DNA of 64,000 bases from CAZLFQ01 sp964558975 (GCA_964558975.1 CAZLFQ010000003.1:1-64000), one strand, 5' to 3'. Shown: positions 26,125 through 34,844, counted from the stretch's first letter. Program-made: numbers and translations. Notes: generated by a model from the sequence alone, not told the origin.

Positions 26125-26251
26125 TTTGACCTAGGCTTATTTGTATAATTAGCTAAAATCTTAATATAATTTTAATCAAGAACCTAATGATTTATTTTTG
26201 CTATGAATTGTGGTACAATGCTCAGTGTTCACAATTGGGAAAGAGCTCTAT

Positions 26252-27226
26252 ATGACCAGTGCTATCAAGAAAATTGACATAAGTTCTCTAAAACAAGGAG
26301 TTGAAGTTATTGAGCAAGAAATGCAAGGCTTAAAAGCTCTTGCAGGTTCCCTTGATGAGAATTTTTCAAATGCAGTTGAGCGTATATTGGAATGTAAGGG
26401 GCGTTTAGTAATTAGCGGTATTGGTAAAAGTGGGCATGTTGCTCGTAAGATCGTAGCGACACTTTCGTCTACAGGAACTCCATCAATTTTTGTCCACGCT
26501 TCTGAAGCTAGTCATGGTGACCTTGGAATGATCACAGAAGATGATGTTGTAATGTTGCTTTCAAACTCTGGCGAATCAGAAGAATTGAGCAATATTATCG
26601 ACTATTGTAAAAGGTTTTCTATATCAATTATTGGTATTGCTAGAAACAAGAATTCAACTTTAATTAGGGCTAGTGATATTCCGCTGGTGATGCCTGATAC
26701 TCCAGAAGCTTCTAATATATCTGCGCCAACAACCTCAACTACAATGATGATTGCATTAGGTGATGCGCTTGCAGTTGTGCTACATGAGAAAAAAGGATTT
26801 ACAAAAAGTAATTTTAAGATCTATCACCCAGGTGGGAAGATCGGCGCTAAACTTCTTAGAGTCGATGATCTAATGCATAAGGGAAATGAATTACCAATTG
26901 TTACTGAAAATACATTGGCAATTGACGCTCTATTAGAAATGACGAACAAGAGATTAGGTAGCGTAGGTATAGTTGATGAAAAAGGTGAGCTTTCAGGAAT
27001 ATTCACAGATGGTGATTTGAGAAGGCATATAGACGCTAACCTTCAAAAAACTTTAGTTAAAGATGTTATGACTGCAAATCCAGTGACAATCACGAAAGAT
27101 GCGTTTGCATCAGAAGCGCTTGGTTTAATGAATAAAAAATCAATCACCGTATTGATGGTAGTGGATGGTAAAAAACCAATCGGTGCTATTCAGATGCATG
27201 ATATTTTAAGAGCTAAGGTTGCTTAA
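26252..27226 (+). CDS. kdsD: Arabinose-5-phosphate isomerase (KdsD/KpsF)
   Basis: 324 residues from the ATG at 26252. The longer GTG form at 26210 overlaps a TACAAT box and lacks an SD, whereas GGAAAGAG sits six bases before the ATG. SIS domain (GRLVISGIGKSGHVARKIVATLSSTGTPSIFVHASEASHGDLGMI) followed by two CBS domains. It makes arabinose-5-phosphate, the Kdo precursor for LPS. Its stop overlaps lptC by one base, the common alphaproteobacterial order. Confidence 0.95.
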   Translation: MTSAIKKIDISSLKQGVEVIEQEMQGLKALAGSLDENFSNAVERILECKGRLVISGIGKSGHVARKIVATLSSTGTPSIFVHASEASHGDLGMITEDDVVMLLSNSGESEELSNIIDYCKRFSISIIGIARNKNSTLIRASDIPLVMPDTPEASNISAPTTSTTMMIALGDALAVVLHEKKGFTKSNFKIYHPGGKIGAKLLRVDDLMHKGNELPIVTENTLAIDALLEMTNKRLGSVGIVDEKGELSGIFTDGDLRRHIDANLQKTLVKDVMTANPVTITKDAFASEALGLMNKKSITVLMVVDGKKPIGAIQMHDILRAKVA

Positions 27227-27846
27227 TGAATATAGAAATTTCATCGTATTTAAATCGAGTAAGGTTTCTTAAATTATTTCTAGGAACGGTATCATTCTGT
27301 ATGGTTTTTGCCGTTATCGCTTTGCCTGTCTATAATTCTCAGCATGAAAAACTTAAGTTCTTCTATAGTGAGGAACAAATAGTGACAGATGTTGTAAAGC
27401 AGGCTGAAGAACCAAAGATTGAGAAACCAAAGTTTTATGGTCTAGATAATAAAAATCAACCATATACAATACTTGCGGATGTTGGCGAACAGCAAGATAA
27501 GAACAACCTTACTTTGAGTGAAGTATACTCAGATATAAAGTTAAGTGATAAGTCATTTATTACAATGACTTCTAAAACTGCAAAGATTGCCCTTGATAAA
27601 AATGAATTAGATTTAGATGGTGATATAAAGATTAATGTGGATTCTTCGTATACAATTTTAACCGATAAAGCCAAGGTTTTTTATAAAAATCGGGACGCAG
27701 AAGGTGAGAATGGAGTTGAAGTTCAGAGCAATAAAGGTCATATTACCGCTGATACTTTCAAGACTATCAATTCGTATGATGAAATAATCTTTAAGAAAAA
27801 CGTAAAAACAACCCTATACTCTTCTGGAAATAATGACAAAAAATAA
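27226..27846 (+). CDS. lptC: LPS export component LptC
   Basis: 206 residues. One N-terminal membrane helix (about 13-35), then a beta-jellyroll-like periplasmic part (KPKFYGLDNKNQPYTILADVGEQQD..LSEVYSDIKLSDKSFITMTSKTAKI) typical of LptC. It takes LPS from the LptBFG exporter and passes it to LptA. It overlaps kdsD by one base and the next gene by 14 bases. The expected lptA does not follow. Confidence 0.9.
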   Translation: MNIEISSYLNRVRFLKLFLGTVSFCMVFAVIALPVYNSQHEKLKFFYSEEQIVTDVVKQAEEPKIEKPKFYGLDNKNQPYTILADVGEQQDKNNLTLSEVYSDIKLSDKSFITMTSKTAKIALDKNELDLDGDIKINVDSSYTILTDKAKVFYKNRDAEGENGVEVQSNKGHITADTFKTINSYDEIIFKKNVKTTLYSSGNNDKK

Positions 27847-28573
27847 TAATTACTGGATGTGCGGAAAACACACTGTTATCGCCGCGCTGAATAACCCTCG
27901 CCGTAAGTTCTACCAATTATTGGTTACCAAAGCTTGTAAGGATGAATTAGCAGGCTCTGTCCAAATGAATTCAAAAGAATTAGGATGTAATGTGCATGTT
28001 GTTGAGCCAAGAGAGATTGAGAAACTAAGTGGACTTAGTAGTGCTGTGCACCAAGGTATTGCACTTATGGTATCACCATTAGAGCCAGTTCAATTACAAG
28101 AAGTTATTAAAAAGGCTGAAGCCAAAAGTAAGTCAATAATCATAGCTATGGATAATATTACCGATCCTCAAAATTTTGGTGCTATAGTTCGTTCTGCTTG
28201 TGCATTCAATGCGGATGCTATAGTTACAACCAAAAATAATTCAGCTTCGGAAACTGCTGCGCTATCAAAAGCATCTGTTGGTACAATTGAAAAGATCGAT
28301 ATTTGTATTGAAGCCAATCTTTCAAACACCTTTAAAACATTAAAGAAGCACGGCTACTGGGTAATTGGCCTAGATGGTTCAGCAAAAGATGATATCAAAT
28401 TACTTAAAAAATATGATAAAGTGGTTCTTGTATTAGGTTCTGAAGGCGAAGGGATGAGAAATTTGGTCAAAGATAATTGTGACCTTCTTGTTAAAATTCC
28501 GATTTCAAATACAGATAGTTTAAACGTATCAAATGCGGCGGCGATAGCTTTATATGAGTCAAATAGCAACTGA
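27833..28573 (+). CDS. rlmB: TrmH/SpoU family RNA 2'-O-methyltransferase, probably RlmB
   Basis: 246 residues. The N-terminal substrate-binding domain (WMCGKHTVIAALNNPRRKFYQLLVT) and the knotted SPOUT domain with motifs DNITDPQNFGAIVRSACAF, VLGSEGEGMR and KIPISNTDSLNVSNAAAIALYE are clear. RlmB methylates a guanosine in 23S rRNA (E. coli G2251). The start lies within the lptC end (14-base overlap) and its own end overlaps the MFS gene by 20 bases, so all are in one transcript. Confidence 0.9.
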   Translation: MTKNNNYWMCGKHTVIAALNNPRRKFYQLLVTKACKDELAGSVQMNSKELGCNVHVVEPREIEKLSGLSSAVHQGIALMVSPLEPVQLQEVIKKAEAKSKSIIIAMDNITDPQNFGAIVRSACAFNADAIVTTKNNSASETAALSKASVGTIEKIDICIEANLSNTFKTLKKHGYWVIGLDGSAKDDIKLLKKYDKVVLVLGSEGEGMRNLVKDNCDLLVKIPISNTDSLNVSNAAAIALYESNSN

Positions 28574-29786
28574 GTGCAAAGTTTCTGAAAAAACCCTAAT
28601 ATGGATAGTTTTTTTTGTTAACTATGTAACGATGTTTGAATTCGTTGTTATAAACCCACTCTCTCCAGATTATATAGTAGAGCTTGGAATAATGTCTTCA
28701 GAAGTTGGGATGATTGCTGGGTGTTTTTCTTTGACCGCCGCAATATCTGGTTTTTTTGCTGTCACATTTATTGATAATCATGACCGTAGAAAAGTTCTAG
28801 CTATATGCATGTTTGGATTAATCATTAGTAACATCGCAACTATTTGTACTTATGATTTTAAAACTTTTTTACTGGCTAAAATTATAACAGGATTATTTGC
28901 AGGAACATCGTCAGCAATTGGACTTGCCATAATAAGTGATAATATCCCAGCGGAAAGAAGAGGAGCTGCATTAGGAAAGGTTATGAGTGCATTTCCTGTT
29001 GTTGCTGCGATAGGTGTTCCAGTGGCTCTTGAGTTATCTCACTATTTTAAAGAATGGGAGGCAGCTTTTAGTATGAATCTATCTGTTCAAATCATTCTCT
29101 TTATATATATCTTAAAAAGAATACCAGCTTTGGATAAGCATTTACATCATATATTGCCTATAAAAGTTTTAACTAAATATAAAAACATATTTTTCAATAA
29201 GACTTACATAATGGCCTTTGCCTCTAATGCAATGTCACTTTTTGCAGGTTTTTGTCTAATTCCCAATTTTGCAAACTACTTTATCTTCAATCTTGGTTAT
29301 CCAAGAGAAAAACTAGGTCTATTATTCATGATTGGTGGATGTATCAGTTTCTTTGGCGTGAGATTTATGGGTAGATTATCTGATAAATACAAACCTCATA
29401 TCCTTGCATCTGGTTTGGTTTTAATCATGGTATTCGCTCTGTACTATAGATTTATTTCTGAACATATAAAGCTTCCAATACTCTTGTTCTTTATACTGTT
29501 TATGTTCAGTATGACGGCGCGAAATGTTGTGTTTAGTACTTTGTGTTCAAAAATTCCTTCATCGCATGATAGAGCCAGTTTTTTCTCGATATTTAATGTT
29601 TCTATCAATATTGGTTCTGGACTAGGGGCTTTCCTATCTAGCCTTGTATTAAAAGAAGGAGCTAACCTTGAATTGGTGAATATGGAGAAGCTAGCAGTTC
29701 TTAGTATAGCTGTAACATTGGTTATTCCTATATGTATTTGGGTAATTGAAAGAAGACTTAAGCAACGAAATGTACAGAGTTCTTGA
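28554..29786 (+). CDS. Major facilitator superfamily transporter
   Basis: 410 residues with about twelve hydrophobic segments. The loop 2-3 motif appears as DNHDRRKVL and the loop after helix 4-5 as IPAERRGAALGKVMSAFPVVAAIGVP, typical of drug/metabolite MFS carriers. The substrate is unknown; in intracellular bacteria such carriers often serve nutrient uptake from the host. It overlaps rlmB by 20 bases. Confidence 0.9.
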   Translation: MSQIATECKVSEKTLIWIVFFVNYVTMFEFVVINPLSPDYIVELGIMSSEVGMIAGCFSLTAAISGFFAVTFIDNHDRRKVLAICMFGLIISNIATICTYDFKTFLLAKIITGLFAGTSSAIGLAIISDNIPAERRGAALGKVMSAFPVVAAIGVPVALELSHYFKEWEAAFSMNLSVQIILFIYILKRIPALDKHLHHILPIKVLTKYKNIFFNKTYIMAFASNAMSLFAGFCLIPNFANYFIFNLGYPREKLGLLFMIGGCISFFGVRFMGRLSDKYKPHILASGLVLIMVFALYYRFISEHIKLPILLFFILFMFSMTARNVVFSTLCSKIPSSHDRASFFSIFNVSINIGSGLGAFLSSLVLKEGANLELVNMEKLAVLSIAVTLVIPICIWVIERRLKQRNVQSS

Positions 29787-29841
29787 AACTGCTGGAAAAT
29801 GTGTTTAAAATGCAATCAGTATCAAATTCCAAGGTTATTTA

Positions 29842-30624
29842 ATGTTAGATGTTTTAAACTTCAACGTATTGGCAGCAATCAAAGCTGCACCACTTGACGC
29901 AGTGAATTCTTTATCATTGGAAGGTAGTGTGCCTGCAGCGGCTATGGATCTATCGTTCATGGGCTTATTCATGCAAGCTGATGTTGTTGTGAAAGCTGTT
30001 ATGATAATGCTAATTTTAGCTTCAATATGGAGTTGGGCTATAATATTTGATAAATGGTTGTTATTTAAATCAGTAAGAGGGAAGACAAGCAATTTTGAAA
30101 AATCTTTCTGGTCTGGCCAATCTTTAGAAAATCTTTTTGAAAGAATTAAGGGTAGAGAGAATCATCCTATAGCTTTGGTTTTTTCATCTGCAATGCAAGA
30201 GTGGCAAACAAGAAATATAAAAGATATTTCTGGTAACCATAATTTAAGAGCAAGTACCAAAGAAAGAATCTATCAAGCAATGCAAGTTGCTAGTTCAAAG
30301 TCGGTTGATAAATTGGAAAAAAATTTAAACTTCCTTGCAACAGTTGGATCAAGCGCGCCGTTTATTGGACTGTTTGGTACGGTTTGGGGAATTATGGTGA
30401 GCTTCCAGTCGATTGCAATTTCAAAAAATACAACACTAGCAGTTGTAGCACCCGGCATTGCCGAAGCGTTACTAGCTACAGCTTTTGGTTTAGCAGCTGC
30501 AATACCTGCGGTTATATTTTACAATAAGTTCGCTGGTGAGTTAAACAGAGTTTCTAGCAACTTAGATGATTTTACAAATGAGCTTGGTGCGATAATTTCG
30601 CGTGAACTTGATAATATTAAATAA
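29842..30624 (+). CDS. tolQ: Tol-Pal system proton channel subunit TolQ
   Basis: 260 residues, slightly longer than E. coli TolQ because of a 40-residue N-terminal extension. Three membrane helices (about 50-70, 165-185, 205-225) with FLATVGSSAPFIGLFGTVWGIMVSF and PGIAEALLATAFGLAAAIPAVIFYN, the conserved channel motifs. It uses the proton gradient with TolR to energise TolA at the division site. tolR begins on the next base. Confidence 0.96.
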   Translation: MLDVLNFNVLAAIKAAPLDAVNSLSLEGSVPAAAMDLSFMGLFMQADVVVKAVMIMLILASIWSWAIIFDKWLLFKSVRGKTSNFEKSFWSGQSLENLFERIKGRENHPIALVFSSAMQEWQTRNIKDISGNHNLRASTKERIYQAMQVASSKSVDKLEKNLNFLATVGSSAPFIGLFGTVWGIMVSFQSIAISKNTTLAVVAPGIAEALLATAFGLAAAIPAVIFYNKFAGELNRVSSNLDDFTNELGAIISRELDNIK

Positions 30625-31056
30625 ATGGCTTTTGGATTAGTAGAGATTAGAAAGACTAAAAAACGTAGACAGATTGCGAGTGAAATCAATGTTACGCCGT
30701 TGGTTGATGTTATGCTAGTGCTATTGATTATCTTTATGGTTTGCTCGCCGATGCTTGTAGCAGGTGTGCAGGTTGACCTTCCAAAAACTAAAGCAGCATC
30801 GCTTTCAGGACAGGATGAGCCGATTGCAATATCGATTGATAAATTTGGAAATGTTTATATCCAAGAATCAAAAGTTAAATTACAAGATTTGTCTGTGAAA
30901 TTGGGCGCAGTATTGAAAGAGAAGAAAGAGACACGAATTTTTGTTAGGGGTGATAGAAAGATTGACTATGGCAAAGTTATGGAAGTATTCGGTGCGATAA
31001 AAACAGCAGGATATAAAAACGTTGCTTTGGTGACAGAAGGTCTTGATCAGAATTAG
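30625..31056 (+). CDS. tolR: Tol-Pal system protein TolR
   Basis: 143 residues. One membrane helix with the essential Asp in INVTPLVDVMLVLLIIFMV (near residue 29), then the periplasmic domain. It pairs with TolQ in proton-driven force transfer. Its start is directly adjacent to the tolQ stop and tolA starts three bases after its end. Confidence 0.96.
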   Translation: MAFGLVEIRKTKKRRQIASEINVTPLVDVMLVLLIIFMVCSPMLVAGVQVDLPKTKAASLSGQDEPIAISIDKFGNVYIQESKVKLQDLSVKLGAVLKEKKETRIFVRGDRKIDYGKVMEVFGAIKTAGYKNVALVTEGLDQN

Positions 31057-31058
31057 GG

Positions 31059-31892
31059 ATGCAAAGAGGATTTACATTATCTATAATTTTTCACCTGATT
31101 TTAGGTATGCTGATTATTTATGAATTGCCAGCTCTATTTCATAAAGAGATTCAGACTGATTATGCTATGGTTGTAGACGTAGTTAATATTTCCGAACTAA
31201 CGAATGTTAAAGTTAAGACTACAGATAAAAAAAACGATGAAAGCACGCAGACTAAAAAAGCTCCAAAATCACAAGATTTAAAGCAAGATGCGCAAGAAAA
31301 ATCTAAAGAAAAAATTGCTAAAGCTGATGACGATTCAGAGAAAATTCCAGTGAAGAAAGATACTCCTAAAAAACAAGAAGTGAATCAGGAAAAGAAAATA
31401 GAAAAAGAAAAAAAAGAAGATCCTAAGAAAAAGAAAAAAACAGATGACTTTGAAAAATCCATTTTGAAAAGCTTAGACGAGGAATCTAAGAAGAAGGAAA
31501 ACAAAAAAGTAGATAAGGAATTTAAGGATCTAGCAGACGCAATGAAAGGCGATACGAATAAGGAGTATAATGAGAATATACCGATGTCTATGAGCGAGAT
31601 TGATGCAATCAAATCTCAGATAACTAAGACATGGAATACATCATCATTTAGCGGTGCCAATTCCAAAGGCATGGAGATTATTGTTATGATTATATTAGAT
31701 ATGGAAGGTAACGTAATATCAGCGCAACCTAAGACATCAATTACCAATTCTTCACCTTATTTCCAAGCATTTGCTGATAGTGCCTTGAGGGCGGTAAGGG
31801 CAGCTTCTCCTCTTAAAAATCTTGATAAAGATAAGTTTGGATCTTGGAAGGAAATAGAGTTTCGCTTTGATTCAAGTGGCATGATTTATTAA
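31059..31892 (+). CDS. tolA: TolA-like protein
   Basis: 277 residues. N-terminal membrane helix (about 5-25), a Lys/Glu-rich helical linker (about 60-165, many KK and KKE runs) and a C-terminal domain (about 175-277; ITKTWNTSSFSGANSKGMEIIVMIILDMEGNVISAQP) like TolA/TonB domain III. It links the TolQR motor to the outer membrane. tolB and pal, usually next in the operon, are absent here and must be elsewhere. Domain III is divergent, but the gene context makes TolA the best reading. Confidence 0.9.
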   Translation: MQRGFTLSIIFHLILGMLIIYELPALFHKEIQTDYAMVVDVVNISELTNVKVKTTDKKNDESTQTKKAPKSQDLKQDAQEKSKEKIAKADDDSEKIPVKKDTPKKQEVNQEKKIEKEKKEDPKKKKKTDDFEKSILKSLDEESKKKENKKVDKEFKDLADAMKGDTNKEYNENIPMSMSEIDAIKSQITKTWNTSSFSGANSKGMEIIVMIILDMEGNVISAQPKTSITNSSPYFQAFADSALRAVRAASPLKNLDKDKFGSWKEIEFRFDSSGMIY

Positions 31893-31907
31893 TATTTAAT
31901 GCGTGAA

Positions 31908-31923
31908 TTTACCAAATATTAAC
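31908..31923 (+). promoter_or_regulatory. CtrA-like box (one mismatch)
   Basis: TTTACC (31908-31913) and TTAAC (31919-31923) with seven bases between cores; the first core is TTTA instead of TTAA. A TTGTCA (31930-31935) and TATAGT (31955-31960) further down could be the -35 and -10 of the small gene at 31970, with a long 19-base spacer. Confidence 0.4.
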
Positions 31924-31969
31924 TCTTTTTTGTCATAATGACATTAGGCATTGTTATAGTGAGGCATCT

Positions 31970-32113
31970 ATGGCCAAGAAGAAAATTGTAAAATCAAAAG
32001 CTGAAGTTAAGCGATTATCAAGGTTTCAAACTGCTAAATCTGCAATAAAGAGCTTCGCCCTCAAGGTTAAAGCAGTCGTAATAGGTCACCACTCTGGTGG
32101 TAGAGGAAAATAA
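31970..32113 (+). CDS. Small basic protein with a GGR tail
   Basis: 47 residues, extremely basic (about 14 Lys/Arg), start MAKKKIVKSK, end GHHSGGRGK. The last 25 residues (SFALKVKAVVIGHHSGGR) resemble the C-terminus of the 371-residue protein encoded next (KFADKVKAV...GKHTGGR), so it looks like a stand-alone copy of that tail. It lies between tolA and that gene, with a CtrA-like box on each side. TGAGG (31959-31963) is a usable ribosome site. Too short to classify; could be a secretion-signal fragment, a small secreted protein or a remnant of a duplicated gene. Confidence 0.6.
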   Translation: MAKKKIVKSKAEVKRLSRFQTAKSAIKSFALKVKAVVIGHHSGGRGK

Positions 32114-32123
32114 TTTATCAGTG

Positions 32124-32167
32124 TTAACCCTTTGTTAACATTGTTCTGACATCATATATCTTAGAAC
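32124..32167 (+). promoter_or_regulatory. CtrA-like box and putative -10 element
   Basis: TTAACCC at 32124-32130 and TTAACA at 32135-32140, seven bases between the TTAA cores. TAGAAC at 32162-32167 begins 21 bases after TTAACA, exactly the arrangement before the gene at 2772. GTTCTGA at 32143-32149 is the counterpart of the GTTCC(A/T)GA element there. The ATG follows at 32190. Confidence 0.62.
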
Positions 32168-32189
32168 ATGGTAATGTGATGAGGGTTTT

Positions 32190-33305
32190 ATGGGACTAAA
32201 ATGGAAAACTGAAGTTGGTAATGATGAGAAAGCTAAAAAGTTTCAACAGGCATATGATAGCTTAGTTGATGCAAGGGCTTCAGGTAGGAGGGATGATGTA
32301 CAAAAAGCTGCTATTGCCGTTGAGCAAGCGATTATAGGATTGGATCCAAAAAACCCAACACACCGCAGTCTTATGGAAACAGATGTTAAGTCAGTTGAAA
32401 AGAGTAGGTTGGGTGAGAGTTTTGGAAAGAGAAGTGCAAGTACCTCTGAATTAATTGTAGCCAATATTGATGTAAAACTTGGGATAGGAAGTCCTGAGAG
32501 AGTTAATAGTGCTAGAATTGCTGTATTTGAAGGTAAGCATGAATCACTAACACGTGAGCACAAAGTAAATGAATTAGCACCATCAATTAAAGCAACTCTA
32601 GAAAGTGGTATGAAACAAATGGAAGCCACTGATGCGAAAATTACTGCTGCTCAGAAAAAAATAGTTGAAGATTTTGAAAGAAAAGCTGCAGCTAAAGAAA
32701 CGCAAATACAACAACAAAAAGCTGAAAGAGACGCTAAATTTTTTGGTGGTCAAACTCAAAAAGCAGAGACTGCAGCAAAAAAAGAAGCGGAAAAACAAAG
32801 ATCTGAACAGGAAAAAGCAATCAAAGCTGCTGCGAAAGAAAGAGATGCCTTAGCAAAAGCAGAGAGAAAAGATGCAAAAGGTATGAGCGCGGAAGTGGAT
32901 AGAGAATTTGGAGATAGAAAGCCTCATAATCAGGTGAAAGTAGCTATAAAAGAAGGTAACCCACTTTATGATAGAAATAGAGGGATAGGACAAGAGAATA
33001 GTGTTGGTCAAGATATGAGAGATGCTCATAGTCCTATAAACCGAACAAATCAAATGAATGCTAAAACGGACCGCAAAGACTTTAGAAATTGGAGGGATGC
33101 CCATGATGTTGATTATACAAAAGCGAATCCAGATGGAAAATGGAGTATTAAGGCTACAGAAGCTGAAACGAAGGTAATGGACAAACAAAAATCATTCGCA
33201 TCAAAATTTAAAAGTGCTGTCCAAGCTAAGGCAACTAAGTTCGCAGATAAGGTAAAAGCTGTAAAATCACAAGTTACCGGAAAACATACAGGTGGGCGAG
33301 AATAA
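32190..33305 (+). CDS. Coiled-coil protein with a basic GGR tail, candidate secreted protein
   Basis: 371 residues, no signal peptide or membrane segment. Residues about 1-125 are mixed helical. About 130-255 is a Lys/Ala/Glu/Gln-rich coiled coil. About 255-330 is polar (HDVDYTKANPDGKW). The C-terminus (about 335-371) is basic and ends TGKHTGGRE, shared with the small protein before it. GAGGG (32181-32185) precedes the ATG. Placed between tolA and a lipoprotein gene and preceded by a CtrA-like box. No family is recognised. The basic C-terminus is compatible with type IV secretion signals in Rickettsiales, which remains inference. Confidence 0.72.
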   Translation: MGLKWKTEVGNDEKAKKFQQAYDSLVDARASGRRDDVQKAAIAVEQAIIGLDPKNPTHRSLMETDVKSVEKSRLGESFGKRSASTSELIVANIDVKLGIGSPERVNSARIAVFEGKHESLTREHKVNELAPSIKATLESGMKQMEATDAKITAAQKKIVEDFERKAAAKETQIQQQKAERDAKFFGGQTQKAETAAKKEAEKQRSEQEKAIKAAAKERDALAKAERKDAKGMSAEVDREFGDRKPHNQVKVAIKEGNPLYDRNRGIGQENSVGQDMRDAHSPINRTNQMNAKTDRKDFRNWRDAHDVDYTKANPDGKWSIKATEAETKVMDKQKSFASKFKSAVQAKATKFADKVKAVKSQVTGKHTGGRE

Positions 33306-33423
33306 TAATTTAAAATATTAAATTTTCGTCTAAAGTGATATACTCTATGCCAAATTTATATTGCACAAGTTAATTCTATGGTGTTAGATATTTATTGGAA
33401 TGCAATAAATTCTGGACATTTAT

Positions 33424-34743
33424 ATGGAAAAAAATTTGGTAAAATATCTTTCTTCAGTTGCGCTAATTGCAATGACATTTGGGTTTACGGCGTGTTCTGC
33501 AATGAAGCCTGACCATCCTCAAGTAAGAGAGTCTTTCAGCGAAAGAAGAGCTCCGCGTGACAATATGCTTGCAGCATCAGGTGCATTTGGCGATAAAAAA
33601 GAAAAAACATCAGCGTTCCAACCAATTACTCCAACTTCAGTTGTTGAGAATTCTGCTGCTCCAATAACTCAAGCCGTAAGCCAAGTTACATTTAGCCAAC
33701 CAGTTTCTACTGGTGTAGCTGAGCCACAAAGTTCTTTAGGTAATAGTTCTGCTGGTGATACGGGTTTCTTTTCAAGATTTGTAGATAAAATATCATCTAG
33801 TTTTAAGACATCATCAAATGATGTAATTAAAAGACAGCCTAAAGCTAGTGCTTATGCGATGAATGCAAATTATTCTGATGTTGAGCAGGGAAGTAAAATG
33901 GGTTATTCATTTTATGACTTAGCAGATGAAATTCTGCCATCTAACCCAGTACATAGAATTGTTCATCAAGAAATTCCAAGTTTAACTTCAGAGAAATCTT
34001 TGGTTAAAAATACTGAGTTTGGTTATATATCAAGCCCAAATAGAATTGTTTTAGCTCAAGCTGATACTATGCCAGTGTTGCCAGTAGTGCCTTCGGCAGC
34101 TCCGGTGCCGCCTGCTGTAGAAAGTAATAAAAATGTAGCTCCAGCACCAAGTCAGCCAGCTGCTCCACAGTCTGTGCCACCAGTTGTAGCTCCAAGTACA
34201 GCTACTGCATCTGTTGATTCTAAGTCTGCTACAACAAATGCAACCCAAACTTCTATGCCAGCTGCTCCTGTAGTACAACCGCCAGCTATGCCTACAGTAA
34301 CAGAGACAAAAGTTGTGCCTCAAGCACCAGAAATGCCAAGCACCAATCCTGCTCCAGCAGCACCAGCAGTTACAGCACCAGTTGTTCAAGAAGCTACACC
34401 TAGCAAACCTCTGACAGATGTACCAGCTACACCTAGTATGAGCGATCTTAAAGAGAAGACTCAACAGCAACCAGAGCCGCAAATAAAAGATACTCCAAAA
34501 GTTCCTGAAGAATTTAAATCAAGTAATTCAACTTCTTCATCTGATTCTTCTATTAGTACGCCTACGACTGAGGAGCCGGCAAAGGTGACCAAGCCAAAGC
34601 CAAAAAAAGTGGCTAAGAAGTTTAAATTACCTAAGGAAGAGTCTCGAGATCCAGTTGCAATGAATCCTAATAGCCAAACAATCTACATGATGAATGGTAA
34701 AAAAGTTACTACAGGTTTTTTAGATAACTCAAATAAAAACTAA
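33424..34743 (+). CDS. Proline/alanine-rich lipoprotein
   Basis: 439 residues. The first 25 form a lipoprotein signal (LIAMTFGFTACSAM; lipobox FTAC, acceptor Cys near residue 24). Residues about 25-210 are polar. About 215-370 is a long Pro/Ala/Val/Thr-rich stretch (VPSAAPVPPAVES, APAPSQPAAPQSVPP and similar), likely an extended wall-spanning segment. A Lys-rich region and a short C-terminal motif (NSQTIYMMNGKKVTTGFLDN) follow. It is single and ends 100 bases before a strong terminator. Probably anchored to the outer membrane with the Pro-rich part crossing the periplasm. No family recognised. Confidence 0.8.
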   Translation: MEKNLVKYLSSVALIAMTFGFTACSAMKPDHPQVRESFSERRAPRDNMLAASGAFGDKKEKTSAFQPITPTSVVENSAAPITQAVSQVTFSQPVSTGVAEPQSSLGNSSAGDTGFFSRFVDKISSSFKTSSNDVIKRQPKASAYAMNANYSDVEQGSKMGYSFYDLADEILPSNPVHRIVHQEIPSLTSEKSLVKNTEFGYISSPNRIVLAQADTMPVLPVVPSAAPVPPAVESNKNVAPAPSQPAAPQSVPPVVAPSTATASVDSKSATTNATQTSMPAAPVVQPPAMPTVTETKVVPQAPEMPSTNPAPAAPAVTAPVVQEATPSKPLTDVPATPSMSDLKEKTQQQPEPQIKDTPKVPEEFKSSNSTSSSDSSISTPTTEEPAKVTKPKPKKVAKKFKLPKEESRDPVAMNPNSQTIYMMNGKKVTTGFLDNSNKN

Positions 34744-34748
34744 TAATA

Positions 34749-34764
34749 TTAACTTTTTATTTAC
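34749..34764 (+). promoter_or_regulatory. Weak CtrA-like box
   Basis: TTAAC (34749-34753) and TTTAC (34760-34764), seven bases between cores, second half-site with one mismatch. It lies 6 bases after the lipoprotein gene and about 80 bases before a terminator, with no convincing gene between. Could be chance in AT-rich DNA or the promoter of a short RNA. Confidence 0.3.
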
Positions 34765-34844
34765 ACTTTGATACTACACTTACTAATGGAACTAAAAGGG
34801 ACAGTGGGTGGGGCAAAGAATTCGCTATGTCTATATATAAGTTC

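Noticed and set aside
26161..26175. TTAA-N7-TTAA in the gap between the CysQ-like gene and kdsD
   Set aside because: Both halves and the spacer are made only of A and T with no TTAAC extension, and the distance to the kdsD start is large; likely chance in AT-rich DNA.
34051..34482. Trp/Cys-rich open frame antisense to the lipoprotein
   Set aside because: It is the shadow of the Pro/Ala-rich coding stretch on the other strand; no ribosome site.
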